Shown in pieces: positions 50,379 through 59,686 of a DNA stretch of 64,000 bases. The translations under genes were made by a program, and so were the position numbers. Within the stretch, counting starts at the first letter, position 1. Each line of letters begins with the position of its first letter. Source of the DNA: DATARN01 sp963851105 (lineage in GTDB: Bacteria > Actinomycetota > Acidimicrobiia > Acidimicrobiales > Palsa-688); assembly GCA_963851105.1 (NCBI GenBank), contig CAWKNP010000013.1, forward strand, positions 6,831-70,830. The letters run 5' to 3'. The notes below the pieces were generated by a model. That model saw only the letters and a list, made by a program, of their open reading frames with translations, did no database searches and was not told the origin of the DNA.

Positions 50379-52768
50379 CCCCCGTGGTCGGTACATCCCT
50401 GCGCCGCAAGGAAGACCCCAAGCTGCTCACCGGCGAGGCCAAGTTCGTCGACGACCTGGCCATCCCCGGAGCCCTTCACATCGCGCTGGTGCGCAGCCCG
50501 TACGCCCACGCCACCATCAACTCGGTCGACGTTTCCGCGGCCATCGAGCAGCCCGGGGTGGTAGCTGCGTTCAGCGGCGCCGACCTGAGGGCGGAATGGG
50601 CCGGCCCCATGCCGTGTGCGTGGCCGGTCACCGAGGACATGCGCAACCCGGAGCACTTCCCGATCGCGCTGACCACCGCCTGCTACGTCGGCGATGCGGT
50701 AGCGGTGGTGGTGGCGGAAACCGAGGCCGCGGCCAAGGACGCGGCCGAGCTCGTCGCCGTCGACTACGACGTCCTCCCGGCCGTTGTCGACCTCGAAGAT
50801 GCCCTGTCCGACCGGGTCCTGGTCCATGAGGCGCTCGGCACCAACCGGTCGTACACCTGGGACCTCATCCCCGACGCGGCCGCCGTCGACGAGGCGTTCG
50901 CCAACGCGACGCACACCGTCGAAGAGCGCTACATCCAGCAGCGCCTCATACCGATGGCCATGGAAACACGAGGCGTCGTGGCGGTGCCCGCCGTCTTCGG
51001 CGGCGAGTTCACCCTCTTCAGCGCCACCCAGGTCCCCCACATCTTGAAGGTGCTGGCCGCCCTGACTCTCGGTATCTCGGAGTCGAAGCTCCGCGTGATC
51101 GCTCCCGCGGTCGGCGGCGGGTTCGGTTCCAAGCTCAACGTGTACGCCGAAGAGCTGCTGTGCCTGGCCTTGTCGCGGCGACTCGGCCGCCCAGTGCGCT
51201 GGAGCGAGGAACGAATGGAGAACACCCAGGCGACCATCCAAGGCCGGGGCCAGATCCAGCACATCGAACTGGCGGCCGACGCCGACGGCAAGGTCACCGC
51301 GGTGCGGGTGCGGTTGCTGGCCGACATGGGCGCCTACCTCCAGCTGGTGTCGCCGGGAATCCCCCTTCTCGGGGCCTTCCTCTACGGCGGCGTGTACGAC
51401 ATCGCCCATTACTCGTTCACCTGCACATCGGTTTTCACCACCAAGACCCCGACTGACGCCTACCGGGGCGCCGGCCGCCCCGAGGCGACCTACGCCATCG
51501 AGCGGGCCATGGATGCCCTGGCGCGAAAGGTCGGGCTCGACCCCGCCGAGATCCGCCGGCGCAACTTCGTGCACGCCGACCAGTTCCCCTACAACTCCTC
51601 CGGTGGGCTGATCTTCGACAGCGGCAACTACGAGCCCGCCCTCGACCGGGCCCTCGAACTGGCCGGGTATGGCGACGTGCGGGCCGAACAGGCGGCCCGG
51701 CGGGCCGCCGGTGATACCAAGCAGCTGGGGATCGGGCTGTCGTCGTATGTCGAGATGTGCGGGCTGGCCCCGAGCCGGGTCCTGTCGGCGCTGCGCTATG
51801 TGGCGGGCGGCTGGGAGTCGTCGACCGTGCGCCTGCTGCCCACCGGCAAGGTCCAGGTCGTGACGGGCACCACGCCCCACGGCCAGGGTCACGAAACCTC
51901 GTGGTCGATGATCGTGGCCGACCAGTTGGGGGTCAGCCCCAACGACGTGGAGGTGCTCCATTCCGACACCTCCATCGCGCCCCACGGCATGGACACCTAC
52001 GGGTCGCGCTCGCTGGCCGTGGGCGGCACGGCCGTCTGGCTGGCGGCCCAGAAGGTGATCGAAAAGGCGAAGCTGATCGCGGCCCACCAACTCGAGGTCT
52101 CTGCCGACGACCTGGAATACGCCAGCGGGACGTTCACCGTGACCGGGTCCCCCGATCGCACCATGGCCATCGGCGCCATCGCCTTCGAGGCGTTCACCGC
52201 CCACAACCTCCCCGACGGCCTCGAGCCGAACCTGGAGGCCACCAGCCACTTCGACCCGCCGAACTTCGTCTTCCCCTTCGGCACGCACATCTGCGTGGTG
52301 GAGATCGACACCGAGACCGGCAAGGTCGAGGTGCGGGCGTATGTGGCGGTCGACGACTGCGGCACCCAGATCAACCCGTTGATCATCGAAGGCCAGGTCC
52401 ACGGCGGCATCGTCCAAGGCGCCGCCCAGGCGCTGTACGAGGAGGCGATCTACGACGACGACGGCAACCTCATCACCTCGACGCTCGTCGACTACCTGGT
52501 GCCGTCGGCAGCCGATTTCCCGAGCATGGTGACCGACACGACGGTCACCCCGAGCCCCACCAACCCGATGGGCGTCAAGGGGATCGGCGAGGCCGGGACC
52601 ATCGCCGCCGCCCCGGCGGTGATGAACGCCATCATCGACGCCCTCAGTCCCTACGGCGTCACCGACATCGACATGCCGGCCACGCCGGAGCGGGTCTGGA
52701 CGGCCATCCAAAACGGCACCAGAAACGGCACCCAAACCGGGACCGACCAGAAGGCGGCAGGGCAATGA
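50375..52768 (+). CDS. coxL: Form II CoxL-like molybdopterin-binding subunit
   Basis: 797 residues from ATG 50375. It is a xanthine-oxidase-family Mo subunit with SLRRKEDPKLLTGEAKFVDD at the start, VGGGFGSKLNVYAEE, the active-site loop AYRGAGRPEA (about 362-371) and the catalytic Glu739 in GVKGIGEAGT. The loop is the form II type (AYRGAGR), not the CO-dehydrogenase form I loop (AYRCSFR-like, Cys ligand). CO oxidation is therefore not established, and an aldehyde or N-heterocycle may be the substrate. Order S-L-M also matches form II operons. It overlaps coxM by ATGA. Confidence 0.93.
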   Translation: MTPVVGTSLRRKEDPKLLTGEAKFVDDLAIPGALHIALVRSPYAHATINSVDVSAAIEQPGVVAAFSGADLRAEWAGPMPCAWPVTEDMRNPEHFPIALTTACYVGDAVAVVVAETEAAAKDAAELVAVDYDVLPAVVDLEDALSDRVLVHEALGTNRSYTWDLIPDAAAVDEAFANATHTVEERYIQQRLIPMAMETRGVVAVPAVFGGEFTLFSATQVPHILKVLAALTLGISESKLRVIAPAVGGGFGSKLNVYAEELLCLALSRRLGRPVRWSEERMENTQATIQGRGQIQHIELAADADGKVTAVRVRLLADMGAYLQLVSPGIPLLGAFLYGGVYDIAHYSFTCTSVFTTKTPTDAYRGAGRPEATYAIERAMDALARKVGLDPAEIRRRNFVHADQFPYNSSGGLIFDSGNYEPALDRALELAGYGDVRAEQAARRAAGDTKQLGIGLSSYVEMCGLAPSRVLSALRYVAGGWESSTVRLLPTGKVQVVTGTTPHGQGHETSWSMIVADQLGVSPNDVEVLHSDTSIAPHGMDTYGSRSLAVGGTAVWLAAQKVIEKAKLIAAHQLEVSADDLEYASGTFTVTGSPDRTMAIGAIAFEAFTAHNLPDGLEPNLEATSHFDPPNFVFPFGTHICVVEIDTETGKVEVRAYVAVDDCGTQINPLIIEGQVHGGIVQGAAQALYEEAIYDDDGNLITSTLVDYLVPSAADFPSMVTDTTVTPSPTNPMGVKGIGEAGTIAAAPAVMNAIIDALSPYGVTDIDMPATPERVWTAIQNGTRNGTQTGTDQKAAGQ

Positions 52769-53619
52769 TCGCCCCCTTCGACTACCGCCGGGCCGGCTCG
52801 GCCGACGAGGCCATCCAGCTGCTGTCCGACTATGGCGACGACGCCAAACTGATGGCCGGGGGCCATTCCTTGCTGCCGTTGATGAAGCTCCGGTTGGCCC
52901 AGCCGGCCGTGCTCGTCGATATCAGCCACCTGACCGATCTCTCGTACATCCGCGCCGAGGGCGACGAGATCGCCATCGGGGCGCTGACCCGCCACCACGA
53001 CATCGAGCATTCCGAGCTGCTGGCCGACGCCATCGGGCTGCTCCCGGCGGCGGCGGCCGAGATCGGGGACCCCCAGATCCGCCACCGGGGCACGATCGGG
53101 GGCTCCCTTGCCCACGGCGACCCGGCGTCGGACCTGGCCGCGGTGGTCCTGGCCCTCGGCGGGTCAATGGTGATCCAGGGTCCCGACGGCCGCAGAACGG
53201 TGGCCGCCACCGAATTCTTCACCGGCTACATGGAGACCGCGCTGGCGGCCAACGAGCTCCTCACCGAGATCCGGGTGCCGGTGACCGGCGGCGCCGGCTG
53301 GTCGTTCCAGAAGTTCAACCGGCGGGCCCACGACTGGGCGATCGTGGGCGTCGCCGCGGTCGCGGGCAGCGCGACGGCGGGCAACGGCAACGGCAACGGC
53401 AGCGGCGGCGCCCGGGTCGCGCTCGTGAGCATGGGACCCACTCCGACCCGCTCCCCCGGCGTCGAGCAGGCCCTGGCGGCGGGGGCTTCGGTGGCCGATG
53501 CCGCCGGCCACGCCGCCGACGGGCTGAGCCCGAGAGCCGACATCAACGCCAGCGCTGATTTCCGCCGCCACCTGGCGACGGTGCTGGTGCGCCGGGCGCT
53601 CGAGGAGGCCGGCGTCTGA
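52765..53619 (+). CDS. coxM: Molybdenum hydroxylase FAD subunit (CoxM-like)
   Basis: 284 residues. It has FAD-binding motifs AGGHSLLPLMKLRL (about 31-44) and HRGTIGGSLAHGDPASDL (about 108-125), then a CO-dehydrogenase flavoprotein C-terminal domain (FQKFNRRAHDWAIVGVAA). A Gly/Asn-rich insert at about 206-216 is unusual. It takes electrons from CoxS and reduces the acceptor. Last of the three structural genes. Confidence 0.94.
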   Translation: MIAPFDYRRAGSADEAIQLLSDYGDDAKLMAGGHSLLPLMKLRLAQPAVLVDISHLTDLSYIRAEGDEIAIGALTRHHDIEHSELLADAIGLLPAAAAEIGDPQIRHRGTIGGSLAHGDPASDLAAVVLALGGSMVIQGPDGRRTVAATEFFTGYMETALAANELLTEIRVPVTGGAGWSFQKFNRRAHDWAIVGVAAVAGSATAGNGNGNGSGGARVALVSMGPTPTRSPGVEQALAAGASVADAAGHAADGLSPRADINASADFRRHLATVLVRRALEEAGV

Positions 53620-53678
53620 GCGACCCCCGTACGCCGGCGCCGGGCGCCCGAGACGGCCGGCGTCTGACCGGCCCCCAC

Positions 53679-54626
53679 ATGCCGTCACCGGCGACCGGCT
53701 CCGGCGCCGGCTCCGGTGCCGGAGAAGGACCCCGCCCCCGCGATCCCGGTGAGGTACTCGCGGCCCTCACCGAGCACGGGTACCTCGCCGACGAGGGCCT
53801 GGCCACCGCCATCTTCTTGGCCGTCACCCTGCCCCGACCACTCCTGCTGGAGGGCGAGGCCGGGGTCGGCAAGACCGAGGTCGCCAAGGTCCTGTCGCGG
53901 TGGACGGGCGGTCCCCTCCTGCGGATCCAGTGCTACGACGGCATCGACGTCGGCCAGGCGGTCTACGAATGGGACTACTCCCGCCAGCTGCTGCACCTGC
54001 GCGCCGCCGAGGTGAACGGCGATGCCGGGCGCAACGCCGAAGACGAGCTCTACTCCGAGCGCTTCCTCGTCCGCCGCCCGCTGCTGGCCGCCATCGAGCC
54101 CCGGGTCGGGCCGCCCCCGGTGCTCCTGATTGACGAGATCGACCGGGCGGACGACGAGTTCGAGGCCTTCCTGCTCGAGATCCTGTCCGATTACAGCGTC
54201 ACGATCCCCGAGCTGGGCACCTTCCGCGCCACCCGGCCCCCGCTGGTGGTCATCACCTCCAACCGCACCCGCGACGTGCACGATGCCCTGAAACGGCGCT
54301 GCCTCTACCACTGGGTCGAGCATCCGAGCTTCGAGCGGGAGGTGGCCATCGTCCGCCTGCGGGCGCCGGCGGTGGTCGACCGTCTGGCCCGCCAGGTCGC
54401 GGCCGCGGTCGAGCAGTTGCGCACCATGGAGCTGTACAAGCCGCCCGGTGTCGCCGAGACCATCGACTGGGCCACCGCCCTGGCCACCCTCGGCCGGACC
54501 CATCTCGACGCCCACGCCGTCGAGGTCACGCTCGGCGCGGTCGTGAAGTACCGGGAGGACCAGGAACGGGTCCGGCGCGCCGACATCAGCGAACTGGTCC
54601 GTGCTGCCGTTCTGCGCACCGGATGA
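53679..54626 (+). CDS. MoxR-type AAA+ ATPase (CoxD-like)
   Basis: 315 residues. It has a Gly/Ala-rich N-terminus, Walker A GEAGVGKT (59-66), Walker B LLIDEID (about 149), sensor 1 VVITSNRTRDVHDALKRRC and a C-terminal lid. MoxR ATPases work with VWA partners to insert metal or mature large enzymes. CoxD does so for the Mo/Cu site of CO dehydrogenase. Here it follows coxM by 60 bp and precedes a CoxE-like gene, so it probably matures this hydroxylase. Confidence 0.92.
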   Translation: MPSPATGSGAGSGAGEGPRPRDPGEVLAALTEHGYLADEGLATAIFLAVTLPRPLLLEGEAGVGKTEVAKVLSRWTGGPLLRIQCYDGIDVGQAVYEWDYSRQLLHLRAAEVNGDAGRNAEDELYSERFLVRRPLLAAIEPRVGPPPVLLIDEIDRADDEFEAFLLEILSDYSVTIPELGTFRATRPPLVVITSNRTRDVHDALKRRCLYHWVEHPSFEREVAIVRLRAPAVVDRLARQVAAAVEQLRTMELYKPPGVAETIDWATALATLGRTHLDAHAVEVTLGAVVKYREDQERVRRADISELVRAAVLRTG

Positions 54627-54708
54627 CACGAACACCCCGTTGACCAGCCAGGACCCGGCCGCCCCGACCGACCACCAACAGCGGGCGGCGACCACCGGAG
54701 CCGACCGG

Positions 54709-55833
54709 ATGGCCGTCACTTTTTCCCGACTTCTGCGAGCCCAGGGCCTCGTCGTGCCGGTGGGCGCAGTCACCACCTACGCGGCCGCCCTCGCCGCCCT
54801 CGGGCTCGACCGCCGGGAGTCGGTCTACTGGGCGGGGCGCGCCACCTTGCTGCGCCGGCCCGAGGACCTGGCGGTGTACGACCGGTCGTTCGCCGCCTTC
54901 TGGCTCGGGCGCCCCTTCACCGCCCCCGACACGACGCCGCCACCGGCCGCCCCGACGGCGGCGGCGGCCATGGGATCGTTCGACGCCGGCGACGGGGCGC
55001 CGACCACTACCGACACGACCGTCCCCCTGCGCTACAGCGCCACCGAGGTCCTCCGCGACAAGGACTTCGCCGCCTACACCTCGGCGGAGTTCGCCGAGGC
55101 CCGCCAACTGATCGCCGGCCTGCGCCTGAGCGGAGAAGTACGGCGATCGAGGCGCCGGCGGCGGTCCAACTCGGTGGCGGCGACATCGAGGAGCCAGCCC
55201 GATGTCCGGGCGACCCTGCGGCGGGCCCATGCCACCGGCGGCGAGGCGGTGCGCCGAGCCTGGCGGGAACCGGTCAGCCGGCCCCGCCGTGTCGTGCTCC
55301 TGTGCGACGTCTCCGGCTCCATGGAGCCCTACGCCCGTGCCTTGCTGCGCTTCGCCCACGCCGCCGTCGTCGGGCGCGGCGCCGGCCGGGTCGAGGCGTT
55401 CGCGGTCGGGACCCGCCTCACCCGCCTGACCCGGGAGCTGGCCTGGCGCGACCCCGACGAGGCCTTGACCCGGGCGGCCAAGGCCGTCACCGACTGGTCC
55501 GGGGGCACCCGCCTCGGCGCCGGCCTCCACGCGTTCAACGAGGAGTACGGGGTTCGGGGCATGGCTCGGGGGGCGGTGGTCGTCGTCCTCTCCGACGGCT
55601 GGGACCGTGGCGACCCGGCCGTGCTCGGCGCCGAGATGGCTCGGCTGCACCTGGTGGCCCGCCGGGTCATCTGGGTCAACCCGCTGCAGGCGGCACCCGG
55701 CTACGCCCCGCTTGCGGGCGGCATGGCCGCCGCCCTCCCCCACGTGGACGCCTTCGTCGCCGGGAATTCCCTCGCCGCCCTCGAGGATCTGGTGGCGGTG
55801 ATCGCGGGGAAAAGGGGAGCCGGTCTCCCCTAG
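54709..55833 (+). CDS. VWA-domain protein (CoxE-like)
   Basis: 374 residues from ATG 54709; an in-frame GTG at 54601 would add 36 low-complexity residues overlapping the MoxR gene. The N-terminal helical domain (FSRLLRAQGLVVPVGAVTTY ... YWAGRATLLRRPEDLAVYDR) and a C-terminal VWA domain with MIDAS DVSGSM (about 200) and LSDGWDRGD. It is the usual partner of CoxD-type ATPases in maturation of the molybdenum hydroxylase. Linker Arg-rich at about 145-160. Confidence 0.9.
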   Translation: MAVTFSRLLRAQGLVVPVGAVTTYAAALAALGLDRRESVYWAGRATLLRRPEDLAVYDRSFAAFWLGRPFTAPDTTPPPAAPTAAAAMGSFDAGDGAPTTTDTTVPLRYSATEVLRDKDFAAYTSAEFAEARQLIAGLRLSGEVRRSRRRRRSNSVAATSRSQPDVRATLRRAHATGGEAVRRAWREPVSRPRRVVLLCDVSGSMEPYARALLRFAHAAVVGRGAGRVEAFAVGTRLTRLTRELAWRDPDEALTRAAKAVTDWSGGTRLGAGLHAFNEEYGVRGMARGAVVVVLSDGWDRGDPAVLGAEMARLHLVARRVIWVNPLQAAPGYAPLAGGMAAALPHVDAFVAGNSLAALEDLVAVIAGKRGAGLP

Positions 55834-55852
55834 TCGGCGGCGAAACCCGGCC

Positions 55853-56260
55853 TCACGACGGCGGCACCACGGCCATGTCCATCCAGATGACCTCCCAGAC
55901 GTGGCCGTCGAGGTCGTGGAAGCTCCGCCCGTACATGAACCCCTGGTCCACCGCATCGCCGGCCGGCTGGCCGCCCGCGGCCAGGGCATTGCCGACCAGG
56001 TGATCGACCTCTTCCCGGCTGGACGCCGACACGGCGAGGATGGCCTCGACATGCGTCGCCGAGTCGCAGATCGCCTTGGTGGTGAAGGTCGTGAAGAAGT
56101 CCTCGACCAGCAGCATGACGAATGCCTCGTCGCTGAGCACCATGCACGTGGCGTGCTCGTCGGTGAACTGGGGGTTGAACTCGAAGCCCAGTTCGGTGAA
56201 GAAGTTGACCGAATCGTCGAGGTTCTTGACCGGCAGGTTGACGAAGATCTTGCGGGGCAT
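55853..56260 (-). CDS. VOC-superfamily (glyoxalase-like) protein
   Basis: 135 residues from ATG 56260 with GGAGG about 8 bp upstream (an upstream in-frame start at 56290 is weaker). It has two beta-alpha-beta-beta-beta repeats: KIFVNLPVKNLDDSVNFFTE and the C-terminal SFHDLDGHVWEVIWMDM carrying the metal/substrate residues. It resembles PhnB/lactoylglutathione-lyase-like proteins of unknown substrate. It is divergent from a sigma factor gene, a pairing seen in other Actinobacteria. Confidence 0.88.
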   Translation of the reverse strand: MPRKIFVNLPVKNLDDSVNFFTELGFEFNPQFTDEHATCMVLSDEAFVMLLVEDFFTTFTTKAICDSATHVEAILAVSASSREEVDHLVGNALAAGGQPAGDAVDQGFMYGRSFHDLDGHVWEVIWMDMAVVPPS

Positions 56261-56406
56261 CGGTGTCCTCCTGGATACGGTTCGCGGCACTGCCGACGTT
56301 GAACGGCCGCAGAATTCATCGGTGCCCGGCGATGATTTCGCGGCGCCCGCTTCGTCGTGTCAATGTGTCGACATCCTTGGTTGATCCGGTCATAGCATCG
56401 GTGGGA

Positions 56407-57392
56407 ATGAGTGCCACCCCTGCCGCCACCACCACTTTGGCCCTCGACGAGATCGAGCAGCACCGCCGCGAGCTGACCGGCTACTGCTACCGCATGCTCG
56501 GGTTCGGGCTTCGAGGCCGAGGATGCGGTGCAGGAGACGATGGTGCGGGCCTGGAGGGCCGCCGACGGTTTCGAGGGCAAGGTCGAGCGTCCGGTCCTGG
56601 CTTTACCGCATCGCGACCAATGTCTGCCTCGACATGTTGCGCGGCCGCCAGCGGCGGGCCCGGCCGATGGAGCTGGGACCCTCGTCGCCCCCCGACGCCG
56701 TCCATCTCGGGGCCATGCTGCCCGAGCACGCCTGGGTGTCACCGATCGCCGACAACCGTGTGCTCCCCGATGCCGCCGATCCCGCCGACATCGCCGATTA
56801 CCGCGAGAGCATCCGCCTGGCGTTCGTGACCGCGCTGCAGCACCTCCCGGCCCGCCAGCGCGCCGTGCTGATCCTGTGCAAAGTGCTGCGCTGGCAGGCC
56901 TCGGAGGTCGCGGAGCTTCTCGACACGACCGTGCCCGCGGTGAACAGCGCCCTCCAGCGGGCTCGGGCGACCCTGGCGTCGCTGCCCACCGACGATGCCC
57001 ATCCGCCCACCATCAGCACCGACCAGCAGGAGCTCCTGGCCCGTTACGTCGACGCCTTCGAGCGCTACGACGTGACCCGACTGGTCACGCTCCTCCACGA
57101 CGACGCCGTCCAGTCGATGCCGCCGTACGCCATGTGGATCCAGGGCGCCGACAAGATCGGCGCCTGGTTGCTCGGCCCTGGCATCGGCTGCCTCGGCTCG
57201 CGCCTGCTGCCGACGGTGGCCAACGGCTGCCCGGCCTTCGGCCAGTACCGGCGCGACGGCAAGGGCGGCCATTACGCGTGGGCCCTGCAGATCGTCGAGG
57301 TGTCAGGCGACCGGATCTCCGCGTTCCACGCCTTCCTCGACACCGGAACCCTCTTCCCGCTCTTCGGCCTTCCCCTCGAGCTCGCGGCGTAA
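56407..57392 (+). pseudogene. SigG-like RNA polymerase sigma factor, frame broken twice
   Basis: Sigma-70 (ECF-like) factor with a SnoaL-like C-terminal domain. Frame one from ATG 56407 gives ALDEIEQHRRELTGYCYRML. An extra base near 56502 moves to a frame reading GFEAEDAVQETMVRAWRAAD (region 2). A second extra base near 56581 moves to the frame SSVRSWLYRIATNVCLDMLRG. From there it is intact: region 4 (LPARQRAVLILCKVL ... AVNSALQRARATLA) and the C-terminal domain ending LFPLFGLPLELAA. Two +1 changes 80 bp apart with otherwise perfect conservation point to sequence errors. The repaired length is about 328 residues. Confidence 0.82.
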
Positions 57393-57602
57393 GCCCACCA
57401 GCTCCAGCAGCTCGCGCAACTCCGCGCACATTGCGTCGACGCAGACCGCGCCCCCGGCGCGGCGCGCCGCCAGGTGCATACGGGCCAGGGCATCCACCGC
57501 CGCCAGGTCGACCGGGCCATCGGTGACCGCAGTCCACGACGCCACCTGGGGCGCCCGGCCACCGAGGAACAGGATCCGACCTCTCGCCACCACGGCAGCC
57601 AC
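57303..57602 (-). CDS. STAS-like small protein, overlapping the sigma factor 3' end
   Basis: 99 residues on the strand opposite the sigma factor, overlapping its last 90 bp. It has a STAS-like core (VASWTAVTDGPVDLAAVDAL, then CVDAMCAELRELLELVGLR). The tail (EGKAEEREEGSGVEEGVERG) is encoded antisense to the sigma C-terminus. Proteins with such cores and tails are often annotated next to SigG-like factors. The overlap may be a start/stop annotation artefact, so I keep moderate confidence. A role in sigma regulation is possible. Confidence 0.55.
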   Translation of the reverse strand: MAAVVARGRILFLGGRAPQVASWTAVTDGPVDLAAVDALARMHLAARRAGGAVCVDAMCAELRELLELVGLRRELEGKAEEREEGSGVEEGVERGDPVA

Positions 57603-57713
57603 ACCACATGGACGAACACTCCCGCCGGAACTAAGCGGACGATTGCGGTTACAACAAAACGCGCAGGTACCGGGCGCAAAAGGTTCACCATCATACTTTC
57701 GTATCGCTCACCC

Positions 57714-57742
57714 TTGACAGCGCGGCCGGGGCGAGGTACCAC
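57714..57742 (+). promoter_or_regulatory. Candidate promoter of the secreted-protein gene
   Basis: Perfect -35 TTGACA (57714-57719), a 17-bp spacer and a weak -10 TACCAC (57737-57742), 55 bp before the likely ATG at 57797. The -10 matches only three consensus bases. Confidence 0.35.
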
Positions 57743-57796
57743 ATGCAAAGCGCACGCGGCACAGCGGGGCGAGCGGGGCAAAACGGGAAGGAACCA

Positions 57797-58575
57797 ATGC
57801 GACTAATCCGGCACCACCTCTGTTCTTCGCGGACGCGGTATCAGTCGCCGCCGCGCCGTGGCGGGCATCGCCGCCATCGGGGCCACCGCCCTCGGTCTCG
57901 GCTTCGGCACCCCGCCCCCGCGAGTGCCGCCTCGGTCGCGCCGCGGGCGGCGACCACCCGCCCCATCACCCCAGCCACCCACCTTCCCGCCGGCGTCATG
58001 CCCAAGACGACTGCGCTGCACAACACTTCGGCGCCGGCCGGCGCCCACCTCACCTATTACGGCGGCAAGGTCATCTCCAACGTGCAGGTGACCCAGGTGC
58101 TCTACGGCTCCGGGACGTACACCTCCGAGGTCACCGACACCTCCACCACCGACGGGACGAGCATCGCCAGCTTCTACACCGGCGTGACCAACTCCACCTA
58201 CTTCGACTGGCTCTCGGAGTACAACACGACCATCAATGCGGCCAACGGCCAGCCCGGGACACAACAGACGGTGGGCCGCGGCAGCTTCGTGCGCCAGGTC
58301 CAGATCACTCCGGCGGCGGGTAACAACGGCAACACCGTCGACGACACCAACATCCAGGCGGAACTGAAGTCCCAGATCAGCAAGGGCGTGCTCCCCGCGC
58401 CCACCGCCAACACCCTCTACGCCGTGCACTTCCGCGCCAACCAGACCATCACCCAAGGAGGCAGCTCCTCCGGCGTGGCATTCTGCGCCTACCACGGCAC
58501 CGTCGGCGCTTCGGGCACCACTCCCGAGTTCTATTACAGCGTCCTACCGGACTTCACCACCGGCGGTATGACCAG
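57797..58575 (+). pseudogene. EXORDIUM-like secreted protein, 3' truncated at the chimeric join
   Basis: The recognisable core starts at about 58040: LTYYGGKVISNVQVTQVLYG, FYTGVTNSTYFDWLSEYNTT, GRGSFVRQVQITPA and VAFCAYHGTV, as in bacterial relatives of plant EXORDIUM/phosphate-induced proteins. The N-terminus carries a Tat-like signal (GISRRRAVAGIAAIGATALG) in a different frame, reached by one-base shifts near 57,830 and 57,912. The coding sequence stops matching after VLPDFTTGGMTSG, where family members continue with a conserved Ser-His-Glu region. The continuation is foreign sequence. Function of the family: cell wall or extracellular, poorly known. Confidence 0.75.
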
Positions 58576-58606
58576 TGGCTATCGACTACAACGGATAATC
58601 CAGCCG
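58570..58606. other. Junction between actinobacterial and alphaproteobacterial-like DNA
   Basis: Left of here the reading frame is an actinobacterial secreted protein cut mid-domain. Right of here the hisC stop codon (58607, minus strand) and an unrelated alphaproteobacterial-type gene set begin. No integrase, IS, tRNA or target-site repeat is visible at the join. Confidence 0.75.
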
Positions 58607-59670
58607 CTAATTCCCAAGTATATCCGCGGCCGCGCCAATCAGCCGTCGAACATCGTCTTCCGCCCCGACAGTGATGCGCAGATAGGGCGCGGTGCGCGGC
58701 TTGTTGAAATGCCGAACCAGCACCGCCCGTTCGCGCAACGCCGCCGCCAGCTCCGCCCCGCCGCGCGTCAGGATGCCTGGCGAACACGAAATTCGCGCTG
58801 GACGGCAGAACGGCGAACCCAAGCCTGGTCAGCGCCCGCGTCATCGCCTCCCGGCCGGCGACCACCCTGGCGCAGCTCTCGCGGAAGTAGGCTTCGTCGC
58901 GCACCGAAGCCGCCGCACCCGCCTGGGCGACACGACCCAGCGGATAGGAGTTGAAGCTGTCCTTGACGCCACGCAGCGCCTCGATCAGCCCCGCGTCGCC
59001 CAGCGCATACCCGACCCGCAAGCCGGCCAGGGCGCGCGACTTCGACATCGTCTGCACGACCAGCAGGTTCGGGTGATCGGCGATCAGCGGAACCGCGCTC
59101 TCGCCGCCGAAATCGACATAGGCCTCATCGATCAGCACCGGGATGTCGGGGTGATCGTCCAGCAACCGAGCGATCTCCGAGCGCGTCAGCGCGATGCCGG
59201 TTGGCGCGTTGGGATTGGCGATCACGATCGACCCGGCCTCGCGCCGGTAATCCTCGACCCTGATGCGCATGGCGTCGTCCAGCGGCACGGTCTCGGTGGC
59301 CAGGCCAAACAACTGCGCCCACACCGGATAGAAGCTGTAGGTGACATCCGGAAACAGCAGCGGCTTCGGACTGCTTCAGCAGCGCGACAAAAGCGTGCGC
59401 CAGCACCTCATCCGACCCATTGCCGACGAACACCTGCTCCGGCGTCACCCCGTGATGGGCGGCGAGCGCCTCGCGCAGCTCTGTCGCCTCCGGATCCGGA
59501 TACAGCCGCAGGGAATCGGCGGCGGCAGCGCGCATTGCTTCCAGCGCGAGCGGCGACGGGCCGAACGGGCTCTCATTGGTGTTGAGCTTCACCAGGTTGG
59601 CGATACGCGGCTGCTCGCCAGGCACATAAGGCGACAGTTCCCGCGCAAGCTGGCTCCAGAACTTATTCAT
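58607..59670 (-). pseudogene. hisC: Histidinol-phosphate aminotransferase, frame broken twice
   Basis: PLP enzyme of histidine synthesis. Frame one from ATG 59670 (MNKFWSQLARELSPYVPGEQ) shows KLNTNESPFGPSP and VFVGNGSDEVLAHAF. One extra base near 59367 breaks KPLLFPDVTYSFYP. Frame two has ANPNAPTGIAL, LIDEAYVDFG and the PLP Lys in TMSKSRALAGLRVGYALG. A second extra base near 58774 leads to the true C-terminus (ELAAALRERAVLVRHFNKP ... ADILGN). The repaired length is about 354 residues, typical. Alphaproteobacterial type. Errors or decay cannot be separated from sequence alone. Confidence 0.83.
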
Positions 59671-59686
59671 CCGGACAGCCCAGGCG

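Noticed and set aside
50312..52765. Open frame of over 800 codons on the strand opposite coxL
   Set aside because: It mirrors coxL exactly, has Gly/Arg/His-rich low-complexity content and no family motif. A typical shadow in high-GC DNA.
50375..52768. True (form I) CO dehydrogenase large subunit
   Set aside because: The active-site loop is AYRGAGR, the form II signature, without the Cys of the CO-oxidising form.
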